Below, piece by piece: positions 60,745 through 64,000 of a DNA stretch of 64,000 bases; positions within the stretch are counted from its first letter, which is position 1, and the number at the start of each line of letters is the position of its first letter. Source of the DNA: Streptomyces sp. NBC_01498 (GTDB taxonomy: Bacteria > Actinomycetota > Actinomycetes > Streptomycetales > Streptomycetaceae); contig NZ_CP109598.1 of the NCBI RefSeq assembly GCF_036327775.1, forward strand, positions 4,786,001-4,850,000. Direction: 5' to 3'. A program made the translations under genes and the position numbers. The notes beneath the pieces are model-generated. The model was not told the origin of the DNA. It saw nothing but the letters and a program-made list of their open reading frames with translations, and searched no databases.

Positions 60745-62574
60745 CTACTCCACCGTCACGGACTTCGCCAGATTGCGCGGCTTGTCGATGTCCCGGCCCA
60801 GCGCCAACGCCGTGTGGTAGGCGAGCAGTTGGAGCGGAATCCCCATCAGGATCGGGTCCAGCTCCGTCTCGTTCTTCGGCACCACGATCGTGTGGTCGGC
60901 CTTCGGCTGCTCCTGGTGCGCGACCGCCAGGATCCGGCCGCTGCGCGCCTTGATCTCCTCCAGCGCCGCGCGGTTCTTCTCCAGCAGGTCGTCGTCCGGC
61001 ACGATCGCCACCGTCGGCAGGGCCGGCTCGATGAGCGCCAGCGGTCCGTGCTTCAACTCCGAGGCGGGGTACGCCTCGGCGTGGATGTACGAGATCTCCT
61101 TGAGCTTCAACGAGGCTTCCAGCGCCACCGGATAGCCGCGCACCCGGCCGATGAACATCATCGACTTCGCGTCCGCGTACTCCTCCGAGACCTTCTTGAT
61201 CTCGGCCTCGGTCTTCAGGATCTCCTCGATCTGGGCGGGCAGCCTGCGCAGCCCCTCGATGATCCGCCTGCCGTCGGCCACCGACAGGTCGCGGATCCGG
61301 CCCAGGTGCAGCGCGAGCAGCGCGAAGGCGACCACCGTGTTGGTGAAGCACTTGGTGGAGACGACGCAGACCTCGGGGCCCGCGTGCACGTACACACCGC
61401 CGTCGGTCTCGCGGGCGATCGCCGAGCCGACGACGTTGACGACGCCGAGCACCCGGGCGCCCTTGCGCTTCAGTTCCTGCACGGCGGCCAGGACGTCGTA
61501 CGTCTCGCCCGACTGCGACACGGCGATGTAGAGCGTGTCCGGGTCCACGACCGGGTTGCGGTAGCGGAACTCGGACGCGGGCTCGGCGTCCGCCGGGATG
61601 CGCGCCAGCGACTCGATCAGCCCGGCGCCGATGAGACCCGCGTGGTACGAGGTGCCACAGCCGAGGATCTTGATGCGCCGCACCCCGCGCGCCTCGCGCG
61701 CGTCCAGGTTCAGGCCGCCCAGGTGCACGGTGGAGAACCGGTCGTCGATCCGGCCCCGCAGCACCCGGTCCACGGCCTCGGCCTGCTCGGAGATCTCCTT
61801 GTGCATGTACGTGTCGTGGCCGCCCATGTCGTACGACTCGGCCTCCCACTCCACGGTGGTCGGCGTGGCCGAGGTGCGCGAGCCCTCGGTGGTGTACGTA
61901 CGGAAGTCGTCGGCCTTGAGGGTGGCCATCTCGCCGTCGTCCAGGGTGACGACCTGGCGGGTGTGGGAGACCAGCGCGGCCACGTCGGAGGCGACGAACA
62001 TCTCCTTCTCGCCGATGCCGAGGACGACGGGCGAGCCGTTGCGGGCGACGACGATCCGGTCCGGGAAGTCGGCGTGCAGGACGGCGAGTCCGTACGTGCC
62101 CTCCACCAGCTTCAGCGACTGGCGGACCTTCTCCTCCAGCGTGTCGGCCGTCGAGCGGGCGATGAGGTGGGTCAGGACCTCGGTGTCGGTCTCGGAGAGG
62201 AACACGACACCGTCGGCCTCCAGCCTCGCGCGGAGTTCGGTGGCGTTGTCGATGATGCCGTTGTGGACGACGGCGACCTTGTTGTCCGCGTCGAGGTGCG
62301 GGTGCGCGTTGTGGTCGCTCGGGACGCCGTGGGTCGCCCAGCGGGTGTGCGCGATACCGGTGGTGCCCGCGAAACGCTTGGGGACACGGGACTCCAGCTC
62401 ACGGACGCGGCCCTTGGCCTTGACCATCTTCAGCGTCGCGGGCTTGCCGGCGGCAGGCTTCCCGGTGATGACCAGGCCCGCGGAGTCGTACCCCCGGTAC
62501 TCCAGCCGCTGGAGCCCCTCCAGCAGCAGCGGCGCGACGTCCCGCCGTCCGATGTAACCGACGATTCCGCACAT
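60745..62574 (-). CDS. glmS: Glutamine-fructose-6-phosphate aminotransferase (GlmS)
   Basis: This 609-residue enzyme makes glucosamine-6-phosphate for peptidoglycan. Cys2 is the glutaminase nucleophile (MCGIVGYIG); HTRWATHG and VVHNGII are the glutamine site. Two SIS domains follow (GCGTSYHAG; SQSGETYD), and the end DKPRNLAKSVTVE is invariant. S. coelicolor has two copies, and by context this is the SCO2789-type (glmS2). I see no GlmS ribozyme in front. Confidence 0.96.
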   Translation of the reverse strand: MCGIVGYIGRRDVAPLLLEGLQRLEYRGYDSAGLVITGKPAAGKPATLKMVKAKGRVRELESRVPKRFAGTTGIAHTRWATHGVPSDHNAHPHLDADNKVAVVHNGIIDNATELRARLEADGVVFLSETDTEVLTHLIARSTADTLEEKVRQSLKLVEGTYGLAVLHADFPDRIVVARNGSPVVLGIGEKEMFVASDVAALVSHTRQVVTLDDGEMATLKADDFRTYTTEGSRTSATPTTVEWEAESYDMGGHDTYMHKEISEQAEAVDRVLRGRIDDRFSTVHLGGLNLDAREARGVRRIKILGCGTSYHAGLIGAGLIESLARIPADAEPASEFRYRNPVVDPDTLYIAVSQSGETYDVLAAVQELKRKGARVLGVVNVVGSAIARETDGGVYVHAGPEVCVVSTKCFTNTVVAFALLALHLGRIRDLSVADGRRIIEGLRRLPAQIEEILKTEAEIKKVSEEYADAKSMMFIGRVRGYPVALEASLKLKEISYIHAEAYPASELKHGPLALIEPALPTVAIVPDDDLLEKNRAALEEIKARSGRILAVAHQEQPKADHTIVVPKNETELDPILMGIPLQLLAYHTALALGRDIDKPRNLAKSVTVE

Positions 62575-62675
62575 ATCAGTCCCTGCCCCATCCGTCGTTG
62601 TCCAGTGGTGCCCGCGCCCGCTGTCCGGTCCCGCGCGAGGCCGTGCCGATCGGCGCGAAGGTCGCGCCGGGCGTG

Positions 62676-62957
62676 TCAGCCGTAGACGATGCGCCGGAGC
62701 TGTCTGAGGGACAGCTCCGGCGGTGCCACCGCGCGGTGCGGCAGTTCGGCCGCGATCCGTTCGAAGATCGCCGGGTTCACGGCGCCGCCGCCCTGGAGCT
62801 CGCGGTGTCGGCGCCGGACGAACTCCTCGGTGGTCTCGTCGAAGTACGCCAGGACGTCCAGGATCACGCGGGCGGCCTCGCCGCGCGGAAGCGCGGTGCT
62901 GCGGACCAGATGGTCGACGAGGTCGTCGTGGGACGAGGGAGAACGGCGTTCGAGCAC
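62676..62957 (-). CDS. Small conserved helical protein (93 aa)
   Basis: GTG start. The sequence is mostly helical: LVDHLVRSTALPRGEAARVI, DETTEEFVRRRHRELQ, then LSLRQLRRIVYG at the end. It lies 101 bases upstream of glmS on the same strand and is widely seen there in Streptomyces. No function is recognised; HTH-like spacing is possible but not clear. Confidence 0.75.
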   Translation of the reverse strand: MLERRSPSSHDDLVDHLVRSTALPRGEAARVILDVLAYFDETTEEFVRRRHRELQGGGAVNPAIFERIAAELPHRAVAPPELSLRQLRRIVYG

Positions 62958-63237
62958 GCGTAGATACTGCTGGTGTCCGGAGGTCTTTGCAAGAAATCTG
63001 CCCGATTCCGGGCAAGGGTGGCCTTGATCTCAAGGGGAGGCGCGCGTACGCGGACGGAGTCATGGGCGGATCCGCTCGACGGGCCGTCTGGTCGACGGGT
63101 CTGCTCGAAGGATCCGCCCGACGGAGCTGCGGGCGGGCCGGTCGGAAGCGGTCCGGGGTCGTCGGACGCCTCCGGGCCCCGGGTGACGATCGTCCGGGGC
63201 CGGGGCCGGGGCTGGGGCTGGGGTAGGGGCGGCGGGG

Positions 63238-64000
63238 TCAGAGGCGCTTGAGGATCGCCTGCTTGGCGGTGGTGAACTCCTCCGCCGTCAGGATGCCCGC
63301 CTGGTGCAGCTCGCCCAGCTCCCGCAGCCTGCGCAGCAGCGCGTCGTGGTCGTCCCCGCTCGCCGACGCGGGCGCGCCGCCCTCCACGGGGCCCGCCGTG
63401 AGGGCGGCGACGTCGGCGGGCGGGGCGTACGGATGCGGCAGCCGGGCGGCCACGGCGGCGGCGACCAGCGCCATCAGCGGGTCCTTCCGGAAGCCGTACA
63501 GCTCCACGGCGTGCGGGTCGTACTTGGGCGCCGGGGAGTTGCCCCTGCCGACCCGGAAGCGCAGGAAGCCGTTCTCCAGCCCCGCGCTGGGCCGCCACTC
63601 CACGGACTCCACGTCGCCGATCGGGAGGGTGGTGGTGCCCCGCGAGGACTTCGACTCCTCGGTCTTCCAGTTCCACTCCAGCCGTATCAGCTCTCCGTCG
63701 AAGGAGGCCGTCCCGTCGCCCGCGCCCGTCGTGATCGGCAGGGACGGGCCGGGCAGCAGATAGCGGTCGGTCCGGCCCGTGTCGACCTCGTCCAGCAGCA
63801 GGGCGGTGCGCACCTCGTCCACGACGTACTCGGCGACCCCCGCGCGGTCGTTGTCCACGGTCAGCCGGTACGGGTCGGAACCGTCGTCCAGCTTGCCGCC
63901 CGCGACCCCCGTCAGCGGGTCCGCGCCGTCGCGCAGCCGCAGCCTGAGCCGCCCCGACCTGCGGCCCGGTTCGAACGTGACACCCGCCAACGCCTGGAGC
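63238..64000 (-). CDS. DUF4429 protein with SHOCT tail, 5' end outside window
   Basis: The reading frame runs off the window edge. The visible 254 residues contain ALAGVTFEPGRRSGRLRLRLR and IRLEWNWKTEESKSSRG, DUF4429-type repeats with a PH-like fold. A C-terminal SHOCT motif ends the protein (LRELGELHQAGILTAEEFTTAKQAIL). The frame shows a TTG at 63990, but homologous proteins start earlier. Role is unknown, perhaps oligomerisation near membranes. Confidence 0.85.
   Translation of the reverse strand, partial: LQALAGVTFEPGRRSGRLRLRLRDGADPLTGVAGGKLDDGSDPYRLTVDNDRAGVAEYVVDEVRTALLLDEVDTGRTDRYLLPGPSLPITTGAGDGTASFDGELIRLEWNWKTEESKSSRGTTTLPIGDVESVEWRPSAGLENGFLRFRVGRGNSPAPKYDPHAVELYGFRKDPLMALVAAAVAARLPHPYAPPADVAALTAGPVEGGAPASASGDDHDALLRRLRELGELHQAGILTAEEFTTAKQAILKRL

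Noticed and set aside
60575..62600. glmS ribozyme/riboswitch near glmS
   Set aside because: The region before the glmS start is short and GC-rich with no ribozyme-like core; the ribozyme is known from Firmicutes rather than Streptomyces.

Overview
The window is high-GC actinobacterial DNA that looks like a Streptomyces chromosome. Third codon positions are almost always G or C. A TTA codon lies inside an adpA-type regulator. Many helix-turn-helix/DUF5753, DUF397 and DUF6879 genes are present, and most operons use ATGA or GTGA stop/start overlaps. The order of many genes matches, from memory, the core region of S. coelicolor around SCO2787-SCO2838. No rRNA, transposase, integrase or CRISPR array was seen.

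Region 1 (1-2.4 kb) is accessory. It holds an orphan HExxH-type peptide beta-hydroxylase-like gene, a decapitated small gene, and a DUF6879/DUF5753 regulator pair. Region 2 (2.6-14.9 kb) is a cell-surface glycan module: a secreted LPHT-ending protein and a class F sortase, a GH6 glycosidase converging on the cslA-glxA operon, then past a tRNA-Lys a secreted C40 peptidase-like protein, a large SPFH-like membrane protein, and an AA10 LPMO preceded by two DasR-type operator sequences.

Region 3 (15-25.6 kb) is a probable catabolic locus. It has an IclR regulator, a four-gene amino-acid/ectoine-type ABC importer, DUF3830, an amidase, a D-2-hydroxyacid dehydrogenase, two overlapping maleate-isomerase-family genes and an LLM flavin oxidoreductase. 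Region 4 (25.8-31 kb) has a PAS-GGDEF-EAL c-di-GMP enzyme (CdgA-like), a secreted M6 protease, a second identical tRNA-Lys and two conserved small genes.

Region 5 (31.4-33.9 kb) is the most interesting part: a 29-residue peptide gene with an aromatic tail (YPYWPYHTR), followed by a cytochrome P450 and a GT2 glycosyltransferase. It looks like a minimal P450-modified RiPP locus of the atropopeptide/biarylitide/cihunamide type. Region 6 (34-38.9 kb) is a hotspot of WhiJ-type regulatory modules on both strands.

Region 7 (39-44.3 kb) is a tightly overlapping operon: PAP2 phosphatase, RecB-like nuclease with four cysteines, a 563-residue unknown protein, and an SF1 helicase. Region 8 (44.5-51.5 kb) holds a histidine phosphatase, an NsdA-like regulator, small conserved genes and a two-component system. 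Region 9 (51.7-56.9 kb) is the cellobiose system (cebE-cebF-cebG-bglC) with a perfect CebR box, but no cebR next to it, and a tRNA-His. Region 10 (57-64 kb) holds orn, adpA, a universal stress protein, glmS and two small genes, ending in a truncated DUF4429/SHOCT gene.
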